From Crocosphaera sp. (GTDB taxonomy: Bacteria > Cyanobacteriota > Cyanobacteriia > Cyanobacteriales > Microcystaceae): 61,955 nt of DNA. The notes below the pieces were generated by a model. The model made no database searches, was not told the DNA's origin, and was given only the letters and a program-made list of their open reading frames with translations. This document shows, piece by piece, positions 15,588 through 23,073 of the stretch. A program made the position numbers and the translations under genes. The stretch covers positions 1 to 61,955 of the forward strand of contig JASJDW010000026.1 in NCBI GenBank assembly GCA_030064955.1, read 5' to 3'. Each line of letters opens with the position of its first letter. Position 1 is the first letter of the stretch.

Positions 15588-16629
15588 TCAACTGCAATAC
15601 CATCTCTTCAAACTCTGTTAACAAACTCCCTTCACTGTCTGCTGCACGATTAACCTTAGCGATCGCCTTGATAAAAATCTTCTGAGTCGCTTCTAGTTTC
15701 TCATACTCAATCTCAGATAACCGCTCCAATAATTGTTGATAAGCCTTACTATCAGCATTGCTACAGTAAAAATCCTTTAAGTTATTAATGAAGGCTTGGT
15801 GTTTCCCAAAACAGGTTTTAACTTGCACAGAAAACTTGTTTACGACCGTAATAACACACCACACTCCTGATAACCCTACCAAGTCCTCGTTATCTTTGGG
15901 GATAATCTGATAAACCTGCCCTACCTTAAAAAGATCCCCTATTTTTACTTTCTCCTTAAACCGAGCGGCCACTTGCTTAACTATTTTTTCAGTAGGAACC
16001 CGACCTAAGTTGGCCTTGACCGCTTCTGACCAAATTTCAACTTGCGTTTCAGGTTTAAATCCAACAGTTGGCCTAACTTGTCTTTCAGTGGTAGGCAATG
16101 GAATAGCTAAATTTTGTGTACCAATGGTACACATTAAATTATCAACCACCTCTGCTGCTGCCATTAACTGATAGGGACGGCGACGACCAAATCCAAATCG
16201 AGCTTTGCAGTAATTTTCAAACGTGCCGTGAGACGCTCTGTATAATTTGCGATCGCTAATTTCTTTGAGGGCTTTACCCGCTTCCCAAAAAGCGCGTTCC
16301 ACTTTCCTTTCTAAATTAAGAAGATCACGGGATTCTTCGTAATCTAACCCCTCAACTTGATCCACCACAGGCTTAAGGTTAACTGGTCGTTCAGGTGTCT
16401 GTGTCCCATCTTTCCACTTAACCACCGCCTCAACTAAATCCCCATTTTTATAGGAATTGAGGGCGGTAACAATACCACAGCGATCGCCTTTTAAATTGGA
16501 CACCGCTTGATACAACCAGAGAGCTTGGAACGCTTTAAGGTTTTCTATTTTTTGAGCATCTTTTTCTCGATAGGTATTAAGGTTGAGAATTCTATCTCGT
16601 TTTTGGTCTTCAGATAATGGTTGATTCAT
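15541..16629 (-). CDS. DNA-binding-type protein of plasmids and phages, function unknown
   Basis: 362 residues. The block YRASHGTFENYCKARFGFGR (about residue 133), followed by RRPYQLMAAAEVVDNL, is a helix-turn-helix-like module seen in proteins of cyanobacterial plasmids and phages. The N-terminal part has a small beta-rich segment (GIVTALNSYKNGDLVEAVVKW) resembling a KOW/SH3 fold, and a similar one recurs near residue 250 (VGLSGVWCVITVV). Its start overlaps the stop of the zinc-ribbon gene upstream (ATGA), so it belongs to a minus-strand operon with 16626-17969. A regulatory or replication role is plausible. Confidence 0.6.
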   Translation of the reverse strand: MNQPLSEDQKRDRILNLNTYREKDAQKIENLKAFQALWLYQAVSNLKGDRCGIVTALNSYKNGDLVEAVVKWKDGTQTPERPVNLKPVVDQVEGLDYEESRDLLNLERKVERAFWEAGKALKEISDRKLYRASHGTFENYCKARFGFGRRRPYQLMAAAEVVDNLMCTIGTQNLAIPLPTTERQVRPTVGFKPETQVEIWSEAVKANLGRVPTEKIVKQVAARFKEKVKIGDLFKVGQVYQIIPKDNEDLVGLSGVWCVITVVNKFSVQVKTCFGKHQAFINNLKDFYCSNADSKAYQQLLERLSEIEYEKLEATQKIFIKAIAKVNRAADSEGSLLTEFEEMVLQLIKQDQECKDQSYPVV

Positions 16630-16775
16630 CTTTTTTTGTCTAAAGTTTCAAAAGTATTAAACCGATATTTACAACTAAAACACTGGCGACGGCGTTTAAT
16701 TTTTCCATCAGCCCTAGAACGAGTGTCTAGTATTTGTGTTTTTCCCTGGCACTTAGGACACTTTAAGTTGGCCAT
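16626..16775 (-). CDS. Stand-alone NrdR-like zinc ribbon (49 residues)
   Basis: A complete small gene from ATG 16775 to TGA 16626. The protein is essentially one zinc ribbon: CPKC near the start, then the arginine-rich stretch DTRSRADGKIKRRRQ, then CFSC and KYRFNTFETL. This matches the N-terminal ribbon of the ribonucleotide-reductase repressor NrdR, without its ATP-cone domain, and also resembles phage Ogr-type activators in scale. Its stop overlaps the next start (ATGA), and its start follows the 261-residue gene by nine bases, so it is inside an operon. A DNA-binding regulator of element genes is likely. Confidence 0.75.
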   Translation of the reverse strand: MANLKCPKCQGKTQILDTRSRADGKIKRRRQCFSCKYRFNTFETLDKKR

Positions 16776-16784
16776 GTTAATTAT

Positions 16785-17570
16785 TCAAATTTTGGTGAGT
16801 CCATTGTTAACCGCTTTGAGCGTTATTAATTGTTCATTGAGCCAAGGATGAGTTTTAATAAAATTCTTTTTAAAATCTTTCACCCCTTGTTCTGTTTGAT
16901 TGTCCCAAAGTTGCCAACTACTTTTAATTTGTTCAGTAAGTTGTCTGGTAATATTAGGAGGAATATTTCCATGTTTTTCTCGATATAATCGACAAGCTGG
17001 TAAAAAAGTAGCACCATAAGCTTTTTCATCTAATGTCAATGGTCTATTGTCAAATTCAGTTGGCTTGTAATCATAATCTTTGATGGGTAAAGGTTGTATC
17101 AGTCCTGATTGCAATTGTTCTTTATAAGTTTGACACCAATCTAAAAACTTCAGTTGAGTTGGAATTAAATACTGGGGATCTAACTCATTTCTTACCCATT
17201 GCAACCCTCCAATCGATTTCAAAGCCAATCTAGCTTGATCTGAGAGTTCTTTTTGTAGGCGATCGCTAATCTGATAAAAGTTGGGTTGGTTAACTTGATC
17301 CATAATCAGTTGCCAATCTTGTTGATGCTTAACTTTATCCAAGGGGTCTAAGCAAGTTTCCTTGATTTGTTGAATACTGGGAAGTCTGTTGGGGAAGTGG
17401 GAGTAAATTGAAACAAAGCTTTCTTCAATTTCTTGCTCGGTATAACCAGAAAATAAACGATACCAAGCCTTAGCTTTAATCTTATTCCCTAGCAATTCTT
17501 TGATCTGCTCATGATTGAGATAGTTGGAGAATAAATCTAGTAATAGTTGTTTGATGTTCTGTTGGTTCAT
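16785..17570 (-). CDS. Putative phage or plasmid replication protein (helicase-loader-like)
   Basis: 261 residues, mostly helical. The segment LALKSIGGLQWVRNELDP followed by LKFLDWCQTY is typical of the C-terminal region of phage replisome organisers or helicase loaders, where the protein contacts the replicative helicase. No Walker motif is present, so it would act as an adaptor, not an AAA ATPase. The start is preceded by heptamers AATTAAC and AATTAAT instead of a Shine-Dalgarno. The assignment is tentative. Confidence 0.5.
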   Translation of the reverse strand: MNQQNIKQLLLDLFSNYLNHEQIKELLGNKIKAKAWYRLFSGYTEQEIEESFVSIYSHFPNRLPSIQQIKETCLDPLDKVKHQQDWQLIMDQVNQPNFYQISDRLQKELSDQARLALKSIGGLQWVRNELDPQYLIPTQLKFLDWCQTYKEQLQSGLIQPLPIKDYDYKPTEFDNRPLTLDEKAYGATFLPACRLYREKHGNIPPNITRQLTEQIKSSWQLWDNQTEQGVKDFKKNFIKTHPWLNEQLITLKAVNNGLTKI

Positions 17571-17579
17571 TATTAATTA

Positions 17580-17969
17580 TTAATTGTTAATTACTACGTA
17601 GTTTTTAATAGGAATAAAAGGATTCATTATCCCTAAAATGGCAGGATAATAAGGCTGCATAAAATAGAGAGGCACAACCCCTTGATGATACTTTTCTTGA
17701 TAGGTCGTAGCACATGATCGACTTAACTCAAAAACCTCGCTCTCCTCATCTTCAATTAAAGAAATGGGAGCTTGATAAATAGTTAATCCCCGTTTAAATG
17801 GGGCTACCACCACACAAGGTTCTTCATACAAATTAGCTGCTACTTCGGCAACTGAGGTTAACGTTGATTGCATCCCAGGAACCCAATCAAAAAAGGCGAT
17901 CGCGTCTAGGTTCTTAGCAACTAAAAAGGGAGGAAAGAAAGGGAAGATTTCTTGATAAGAGATGATCAT
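17580..17969 (-). CDS. Hypothetical protein, 129 residues
   Basis: I do not recognise this protein. It is rich in aromatic residues and Pro with acidic patches (SLIEDEESEVFELS), has one unpaired Cys pair far apart, and has no membrane segment. It is the first gene of the minus-strand group 17969 to 15541. Its start codon is preceded by the same AATTAAC/AATTAAT heptamer leader as the next gene. Confidence 0.5.
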   Translation of the reverse strand: MIISYQEIFPFFPPFLVAKNLDAIAFFDWVPGMQSTLTSVAEVAANLYEEPCVVVAPFKRGLTIYQAPISLIEDEESEVFELSRSCATTYQEKYHQGVVPLYFMQPYYPAILGIMNPFIPIKNYVVINN

Positions 17970-17989
17970 GCTAATTATTAATTGTTAAT

Positions 17990-18388
17990 TACCACGATGC
18001 CGTTCTGATCAAAGCGTGTTAAGTTAGTCATAGAGTGGTTCCCATAAAAGATTACTCACCGCCCTTGACCTGAGTTAGAGGTCAGGGGCTATTAGTTTTG
18101 ATTCTTTGATGATAAGCAGACATATCAACAATGTCAACTCGCGCGTTGGCGGAAGCCTTGTTAAAAATCCTCAAAGTCTATCTTGAATGTCGCAAGAGGA
18201 CTCCCGTTACACCGACGGAGGAGGTTAACGGTGAGACGGCGCGTTTAAACTGCGCGGGAAACCCACGCAGACAGCACCTCATGAATTGCGACCAATAAAG
18301 AAACCGACCAACGGGAGACAGCTTACACAAGTTGACGTTGCGTGTAGATTAAGCTAAATTGAGGAAAGTATTAATAGTGGTCGAATCA
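17990..18388 (+). other. Non-coding, GC-richer leader of a tnpB element
   Basis: About 400 bases without a convincing gene. Hairpins near the left edge (TGACCTGAGTTAGAGGTCA at 18065-18085) mark a probable IS200/IS605-type left end. The interior (18130-18320) is distinctly GC-richer than its surroundings and contains self-complementary stretches such as GCGCGTTTAAACTGCGC at about 18239, suggesting a structured RNA. It ends at the start of a truncated tnpB. Confidence 0.45.
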
Positions 18389-18568
18389 ATGCTTACCCTA
18401 ACTTACGAATACAAGCTAATACCAGACAAAAAGCAGATTGAGGTAATTGAACACACCTTAAGTGTTTGTCGTTCTGTCTGGAATTATGCCTTAAGAGAAC
18501 GTAAGGATTGGTTCAAATCTCGAAAATCTCCTGTTAATACTTGTTCATTAATTCAGGAGTATATTATA
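18389..18568 (+). pseudogene. tnpB: TnpB N-terminal fragment, cut by a second IS
   Basis: 60 codons of a TnpB N-terminus: LTYEYKLIPDKKQIEVIEH and CRSVWNYALRERKDW are the usual opening of the family. The frame then runs into the left end of the intact IS200/IS605 element, and no continuation is found after the right end at about 20297. The rest of this gene is therefore lost or elsewhere. Confidence 0.85.
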
Positions 18569-18606
18569 TCTCCTGACCAAAAAAGTAGGGGTTCAAGCCC
18601 CGCCCT

Positions 18607-18996
18607 TTAGGGCGCACTGTGTCGGTTAATATACTGTTTAAGGACTTCAATAGGTGCGCCTCCAACGGAACTAGCAAAATAAGATGGACTCCATAAATGA
18701 GTACCATTAAAGTTAAATTGTTTGCGATACATTCGACTTGAAACACCTTTTAAATGATTAACTAATTTAGAAACTGAATACTTAGGGGGATAGGTAATAA
18801 AGATATGGATATGATCGGGTTCTCCATCAAATTCTAGCACCTTAAAACCCATTTTTTGTGCTGTATCTTTCATTGTAGCTTGAAGAAACTCAAGCCCTTC
18901 CTTATCAAAGACTTTATTCCGATACTTTGTTACGAAGACCAAGTGAGCATTAAGCTCAGTAACACTGTGCCGACACTTTAATAAGTTGTTTGCCAT
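18607..18996 (-). CDS. tnpA: IS200/IS605 Y1 transposase TnpA
   Basis: 129 residues from the ATG at 18996. It has the HUH signature in GEPDHIHIFITYPP, the catalytic tyrosine in the C-terminal helix (VLKQYI) and the N-terminal HSVTELNAHLVFVTKYRN typical of the family. The length is normal and there is no disruption, so it should be active. TnpA cuts and joins single-stranded DNA at the hairpin ends of its own element and may act on related palindromes in trans. It shares its start region with tnpB on the other strand. Confidence 0.93.
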   Translation of the reverse strand: MANNLLKCRHSVTELNAHLVFVTKYRNKVFDKEGLEFLQATMKDTAQKMGFKVLEFDGEPDHIHIFITYPPKYSVSKLVNHLKGVSSRMYRKQFNFNGTHLWSPSYFASSVGGAPIEVLKQYINRHSAP

Positions 18997-18997
18997 T

Positions 18998-20260
18998 ATG
19001 CAGACCAAACGCTATACTGTTTCTATGAAAGCACGATTTAAGTACCGCGTCTATCCAACAAACCAACAAAAAACAGCTTTAGCACAACTTTTTGGCTGTT
19101 GCAGAGTTGTGTGGAACGATGCTCTTGCTTTCTGTCAAGATTCTTATCGAAAAGGGGAGAAGTATTGCGGTGAGTCTGAACTACAAAAACGGTTTATTAC
19201 TCAAGCCAAGAAAACAGAAGAAAGAGAATGGCTAAAAAACGTTTCTAACATTCCTTTACAACAATCCATAAGAGACTTGAATACAGCTTATAAGAACTTT
19301 TTTAATTCGTGTAAAGGCAAAAGAAAGGGCAAAAAAATACGTCCTCCTAAATTTAAAAAACGCAAATCAAGTCAATCAGCTAGGTTTAGAATTGGAGGTT
19401 TCAAGGTCAATCAACATACTACTTCGTTGGCTAGGATTGGCAAGATTAAAATTAAATGGAGTCGTCCTTTACCATCGGAGCCATCTTCAGTTACTATCAT
19501 TAAAGATAGTGCTGATAGATATTTTGTTAGTTTTGTTGTTGAAATTCAACCACCCCCCATGTCCCCCCTAGTAGGGGGGATAAAGGGGGGTAAAAACTGT
19601 GGGATTGATCTAGGAATTATTGATTTTGCTACATTTGATAATGGGGAAAAAGTTAAAGCCCCTAAACCTTTAAAAAAGAGGCTAAAACGATTAAGAAAGC
19701 TTCAAAGAAACTTGTCTAGAAAACAGAAAGGGAGTAAACGGCGCGAAATTGCTAGAAAAAAAGTAGCTAAACTACACGCTAAAACTAAAGACACTAGAAC
19801 TGATTTTCTTCATAAATTATCAACTAAAGTAATTAAGGAAAACCAACTCATTGCTTTAGAGGATCTAAATGTCAGTGGATTATCTAAAAACCGTAAATTA
19901 TCTCGCGCAATTTCTGATTTAGGGTGGCGTAGTTTTCGTACTATGCTAGAAGCTAAAGCTGAAATTTATGGGAGAGATTTACGAGTAATTGATAGATGGG
20001 AACCAACCAGCCAAAAATGCTCTTGTTGTGGAGAAAAAGGAGGGAAAAAGGAACTTTCTGTAAGAGAGTGGACTTGCCTTTTTTGTAATACTATCCACGA
20101 CAGAGATATAAACGCATCGAAGAACATTTTAAAAGCCGTCGCGGAAGGGCATTCTGAGACGTTAAACGGACGCGGAGGAAGGCGTAAGACTACTTCTAAA
20201 GTAGCAGTATCCTGTGAAACGTCAACCACCTTTAAATATAAACAGTTAAGTTTGTTTTAA
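18998..20260 (+). CDS. tnpB: TnpB RNA-guided nuclease with an embedded repeat
   Basis: 420 residues from the ATG at 18998. All three RuvC acidic residues are present: Asp204 in GIDLGIIDFAT, Glu288 in ALEDLNVSGL and Asp370 in HDRDINASKN. The zinc finger CSCCGEKG...CLFCN is also intact. TnpB uses an RNA made from the right end of the element to cut DNA at the donor site. A family A hairpin repeat (19550-19591) adds about 14 residues (PPPMSPLVGGIKGG) six residues before the catalytic Asp204. Apart from this, the length and motifs are ordinary. Confidence 0.93.
   Translation: MQTKRYTVSMKARFKYRVYPTNQQKTALAQLFGCCRVVWNDALAFCQDSYRKGEKYCGESELQKRFITQAKKTEEREWLKNVSNIPLQQSIRDLNTAYKNFFNSCKGKRKGKKIRPPKFKKRKSSQSARFRIGGFKVNQHTTSLARIGKIKIKWSRPLPSEPSSVTIIKDSADRYFVSFVVEIQPPPMSPLVGGIKGGKNCGIDLGIIDFATFDNGEKVKAPKPLKKRLKRLRKLQRNLSRKQKGSKRREIARKKVAKLHAKTKDTRTDFLHKLSTKVIKENQLIALEDLNVSGLSKNRKLSRAISDLGWRSFRTMLEAKAEIYGRDLRVIDRWEPTSQKCSCCGEKGGKKELSVREWTCLFCNTIHDRDINASKNILKAVAEGHSETLNGRGGRRKTTSKVAVSCETSTTFKYKQLSLF
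19550..19591 (+). repeat. Hairpin repeat family A, copy in tnpB
   Basis: CCCCCCTAGTAGGGGGG forms the inner hairpin and CCACCCCCC / GGGGGGT the outer arms. It is in frame within tnpB, next to the first RuvC motif. Confidence 0.85.
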
Positions 20261-20303
20261 GGGAATCCCCGTACCTTTAGGTCGGGGAGGATGTCAAGGG
20301 AGA

Positions 20304-21581
20304 TTATGTCAAAGCAGCGTCAAATAAAGCCATTAACTCCTCTCTACTCGATTCTGCTCCCCCTTCCTCGCGCGTTCCCAAGGTCGGGAAACCCGACCGG
20401 GGTCGCTCGTCTGCCCTCTGCCCTTGTAGCGCAGCGTCTTCTGCCTTCGTAACATACCCCATCATCTTCCTATACGCTTCAATCGCTTCTAAGGGTCTGA
20501 TTTCATAAGCTGCGATCGCCTTTTCTAAATTTCTTAACCGCCCAATATGTTTCCCTTGATTTTTGGGTTGTGAATACCAGTCTAAATTTGCGTTTATGAC
20601 GGCTTCTTTTACCCCAAGGGTATATTGCTCCCCATTCTCTCTCCAGGGGTATTCAAGCTTATTTTTGCCCACTTTGGAGAGATGTTTGAGAATGTCCTGC
20701 TGCTCAGGGGTGAAGCGATCCCAATTGGGAATCCACTGTGATAATCGGTTTTCGTACTCTAAAGAGCGATCGTACACGGTCTGGGGTCGCTCCCCTGCTC
20801 TCACCTTGTCACTCTTTTTGCTTTCAACCGTACTACACGCCTGGGAACTCTGGTCTAAACTTGGATCTAAATTTTGGTTAGGGGTTGAGTTATGGTTTAT
20901 GGGCTTATCTAGGGGGGTAGTAGATCCTTCCTTGCGCGTTCCCAAGGTCGGGGAACCCGACCGAGGTCGCTCGTCTGCCCTCTGCCCTTGTAGCGTAGCG
21001 TCATCTGCCTTCTCTTGTTGATTAGACTTCCTATCAGATTTTTGAAAAGAACTTTCTTTGCTGCTGCTGCTTTCTTCGTGCGCGTCTACAGCAGTCTGTT
21101 TAGTTTGAATAGAGTCTTTATTAGTTTGTAGAGTCTGATCGCACGCGCGATCTATATTAGTGTCTGTCTTTCTATTTTGATGATCAACTATTGGATCGGA
21201 TAACTCATTATCAATTTTGATAAGAGATTTTCCATCTTTATAATCAGTTGTTAGATCAGATAACTCATTATCTGTGTTGATAAATCTGATAATGGCTGAT
21301 CCTGCTTCAATTGAGATAACACCTAGTTCCTTTAATTTGGCGATCGCTTTATATACACTCACCTCCGGTATTCCCCATCTCAAAGCAAACTCTTTAGGCT
21401 TGATTTTGATAGGGTTATCACAAAAGGGGTTTTCTGATCTCAAGGCAAGGTGAACAAATGCTGCATTGTTAATAATTCGAGTTTTCTTTAAAGCTATTAA
21501 TTCCGCTTTCTGAAGTGGGTAGAAACTTCCCATAATTTTGCCGTTTTTATCTTTTTGCGGGACAGGAATAAGTTGTGCCAT
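20304..21581 (-). CDS. Putative replication initiator, winged-helix N-terminus, DnaD-like C-terminus
   Basis: 425 residues. Residues about 20-115 form a winged-helix domain (FALRWGIPEVSVYKAIAKLKELGVISI), as in phage O-type and plasmid replication initiators. A long low-complexity linker rich in Asn, Ser and Lys follows. The C-terminal region (about 290-385, with RLRNLEKAIAAYEIRPLEAIEAYRKMMGYV) is a small helical domain that could contact the helicase. Two family B repeats lie in frame (20931-21014 and 20366-20447) and give nearly the same peptide, ALQGQRADERPRSG. The region upstream (21600-21660) has short repeated TCAATTA/CCAATTA motifs that could be binding sites. Confidence 0.65.
   Translation of the reverse strand: MAQLIPVPQKDKNGKIMGSFYPLQKAELIALKKTRIINNAAFVHLALRSENPFCDNPIKIKPKEFALRWGIPEVSVYKAIAKLKELGVISIEAGSAIIRFINTDNELSDLTTDYKDGKSLIKIDNELSDPIVDHQNRKTDTNIDRACDQTLQTNKDSIQTKQTAVDAHEESSSSKESSFQKSDRKSNQQEKADDATLQGQRADERPRSGSPTLGTRKEGSTTPLDKPINHNSTPNQNLDPSLDQSSQACSTVESKKSDKVRAGERPQTVYDRSLEYENRLSQWIPNWDRFTPEQQDILKHLSKVGKNKLEYPWRENGEQYTLGVKEAVINANLDWYSQPKNQGKHIGRLRNLEKAIAAYEIRPLEAIEAYRKMMGYVTKAEDAALQGQRADERPRSGFPTLGTREEGGAESSREELMALFDAALT
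20366..20447 (+). repeat. Hairpin repeat family B, long copy 2 (inside a CDS)
   Basis: GGTCGGG, AAA, CCCGACC hairpin with the GGGGTCGCTC tail, followed by a conserved 30-base extension TCTGCCCTCTGCCCTTGTAG. Nearly identical to 20931-21014. It is in frame at the C-terminal end of the replication protein. Confidence 0.9.
20931..21014 (+). repeat. Hairpin repeat family B, long copy 3 (inside a CDS)
   Basis: GGTCGGG, GAA, CCCGACC, then GAGGTCGCTC and the same 30-base extension as 20366-20447. It is a direct repeat 565 bases away within the same gene. Confidence 0.9.
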
Positions 21582-21681
21582 AATATTAGGTAGTAAATGT
21601 CATGTCGTTAATGTTAGATAGTGTCAATTAGTGCTAACTAACGCCAATTAAGCAAACGTAAACTAATTAATTTCAGTTTTT

Positions 21682-21707
21682 AAAAAGGTGGCTGCTACCA
21701 CCTTTTT
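21682..21707 (-). terminator. Terminator after the GIY-YIG gene
   Basis: AAAAAGGTGG, six-base loop, CCACCTTTTT: ten paired bases with A/T tracts on both sides, two bases beyond the stop of the minus-strand gene. It could work in both directions. Confidence 0.8.
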
Positions 21708-21709
21708 AA

Positions 21710-22282
21710 TTATTTTACGCTATACCTGTCAGAATGAGGGTAATATAATAATAAATTTGAATCAACCAGTAGCTTGATAATTTGTTGTACAGTTCTTTGA
21801 TGATATCCTAGTTTATTTGACAAGTATTTAGTGTTCAATCGAAACCTATCATTAAGCGATGGAAATTTAGTTTTGAGATAAAGATATACCATCCATTCAC
21901 TAGGCTTAAATGTTGAATGTAACCATAAAAAATATTCATGTTTAAGACAAAAAACTTCCTCTCTTGGAATGTAATTTGAGTTGTAAACGCAGTTTAAAGG
22001 TGGGTTAAACCATTCAATTAATGTTTGCTCAATGTCTGTTGATAGCTCAATTTCGTCAATAAAAAGATAAGCAATTTTTACGCTTCCAAGTTCTTTTAAT
22101 CGATAATACTTTTGATGATTTTCCCATCGTTTGTTTACATTTATTGATCGCCCAATGTACTGAACAGTCCCATTTTCATCAATGGCAAAGTAGATGGCTG
22201 GTTGCTTGGGAAAAGCAGACTTAGCATCAAGAGGCAACCAAAGAAGGGTAGAAAGGTCTAATTCTTGGGGATTAATCATCAA
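21710..22282 (-). CDS. GIY-YIG nuclease domain fused to a winged-helix domain
   Basis: 190 residues. Residues about 28-105 form a GIY-YIG nuclease: AIYFAIDENGTVQYIGRS is the motif, KRWENHQ carries the conserved Arg/His region, and EQTLIEWFNPPLN carries the metal-binding Glu. The C-terminal half (about 120-190, LNTKYLSNKLGYHQRTVQQIIKLLVDSNLL) reads as a winged helix for DNA recognition. Such fusions make site-specific endonucleases, of homing, phage-exclusion or repair type. The start overlaps the XRE gene stop by 11 bases, so the two form one unit, ending at the terminator 21682-21707. Confidence 0.75.
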   Translation of the reverse strand: MMINPQELDLSTLLWLPLDAKSAFPKQPAIYFAIDENGTVQYIGRSINVNKRWENHQKYYRLKELGSVKIAYLFIDEIELSTDIEQTLIEWFNPPLNCVYNSNYIPREEVFCLKHEYFLWLHSTFKPSEWMVYLYLKTKFPSLNDRFRLNTKYLSNKLGYHQRTVQQIIKLLVDSNLLLYYPHSDRYSVK

Positions 22283-22517
22283 AACTTACCCCCAAATCAA
22301 TGTTAAGAGATTGTTCAATGCCTCGAAGTGTCTCTAGTGGCAAATCTTTTACTTTCTCATTTTCAACACGATTCCAATGAGCTACGCTAATTTTTGCCCT
22401 TGCTGCTAACTCAGTTAGAGAAAGAGGACTTTCCTGGCGAGCTTTTTTGATCCTGCTTCCTAGCCCTGGATAATCTTTTAGGATGGTTAAACTAACCCTC
22501 ATTAAACATTGCGTCAT
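22272..22517 (-). CDS. Small XRE-family regulator
   Basis: 81 residues that are mostly one Cro/CI helix-turn-helix (LGSRIKKARQESPLSLTELA, then SVAHWNRVENE). The start ATG at 22517 has a strong Shine-Dalgarno (AAGGAG, 8 bases upstream). It is translationally coupled to the GIY-YIG gene, which suggests it represses its own operon and so limits nuclease expression. Confidence 0.85.
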   Translation of the reverse strand: MTQCLMRVSLTILKDYPGLGSRIKKARQESPLSLTELAARAKISVAHWNRVENEKVKDLPLETLRGIEQSLNIDLGVSFDD

Positions 22518-22540
22518 AGGTTTTACTCCTTAAGTATCAC

Positions 22541-22587
22541 TCATCGCGCATTTCTTTGGCGAGGGAACCTCGCCGAAGTCGCTCCTC
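22541..22587 (+). repeat. Hairpin repeat family B, divergent intergenic copy
   Basis: GGCGAGG, loop GAA, CCTCGCC, then GAAGTCGCTC. The loop and tail match the other family B copies while the stem differs with both partners changed. Confidence 0.7.
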
Positions 22588-22746
22588 AATAAGCATATTT
22601 TTATATTAACTTCTAAAGTTAACCTTGATAAGTTAAACCTATAATGATAGACTGAAGACATAAGAAAAGCGATCGCCCGATTACCAGTCAACGCGATCGC
22701 CTTTCTTAAAACCTAAACGCCCCAAGGAGGGGCTAATAACACTATC

Positions 22747-23073
22747 ATGACACAAACTACTGTTGATGTCACACAGACTTGTGCTGACAACTACCACACA
22801 GACAGAATTATCAATTTTGGAGGCAAGGATCAAATCTATGCCGATTGCTTAACCCAAGGGGATGTTATCGAGCATCTTGGGCAAACCTTAGAAGTTTACT
22901 CAGAACCCAAATACACAAGGGCGGGTATCGTTTTTGAGGTACTTCCCTTAGACTCTGATGCTCAACCCTACGAAATGCGCTTTAATCCTGACTGGCGATT
23001 TGACTACGTGACCTACCATCTGCCTTCAAAGGAGGTTGCGTATTCAACTACCCCATCTAAGCTAAGGCTATAG
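22747..23073 (+). CDS. Hypothetical protein, 3' end altered by the IsrB element
   Basis: 108 residues with no family I recognise. A compact beta-rich part (about 35-90, VIEHLGQTLEVYSEPKYTRAGIVFEVLPL) resembles small nucleotide- or DNA-modifying accessory proteins only in general style. The last ten residues are encoded by the left end of the inserted IsrB element, so the original C-terminus is lost. The DNA just before that junction is what the IsrB guide would match. Confidence 0.55.
   Translation: MTQTTVDVTQTCADNYHTDRIINFGGKDQIYADCLTQGDVIEHLGQTLEVYSEPKYTRAGIVFEVLPLDSDAQPYEMRFNPDWRFDYVTYHLPSKEVAYSTTPSKLRL

Larger units (their letters stand above)
18569..20297 (+). mobile_element. IS200/IS605-family element with divergent tnpA and tnpB
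   Basis: Contains a Y1 transposase gene and a tnpB gene whose start codons lie one base apart on opposite strands. The left end has hairpins (GGGGTTCAAGCCCC and GCCCTTTAGGGC at 18588-18614). The right end has CCCCGTACC, TTTA, GGTCGGGG and terminates in GATGTCAA. These subterminal hairpins are what HUH transposases of this family bind. It interrupts an older tnpB. Confidence 0.85.

Noticed and set aside
16621-16851. Plus-strand 76-codon frame
   Set aside because: It is antisense to the NrdR-like zinc-ribbon gene, whose Cys pairs and coupled start and stop make it the real one.
21600-21660. Iterons upstream of the replication gene
   Set aside because: Short TCAATTA-like motifs are present but too degenerate and too close to the AT-rich heptamer style to call an origin.
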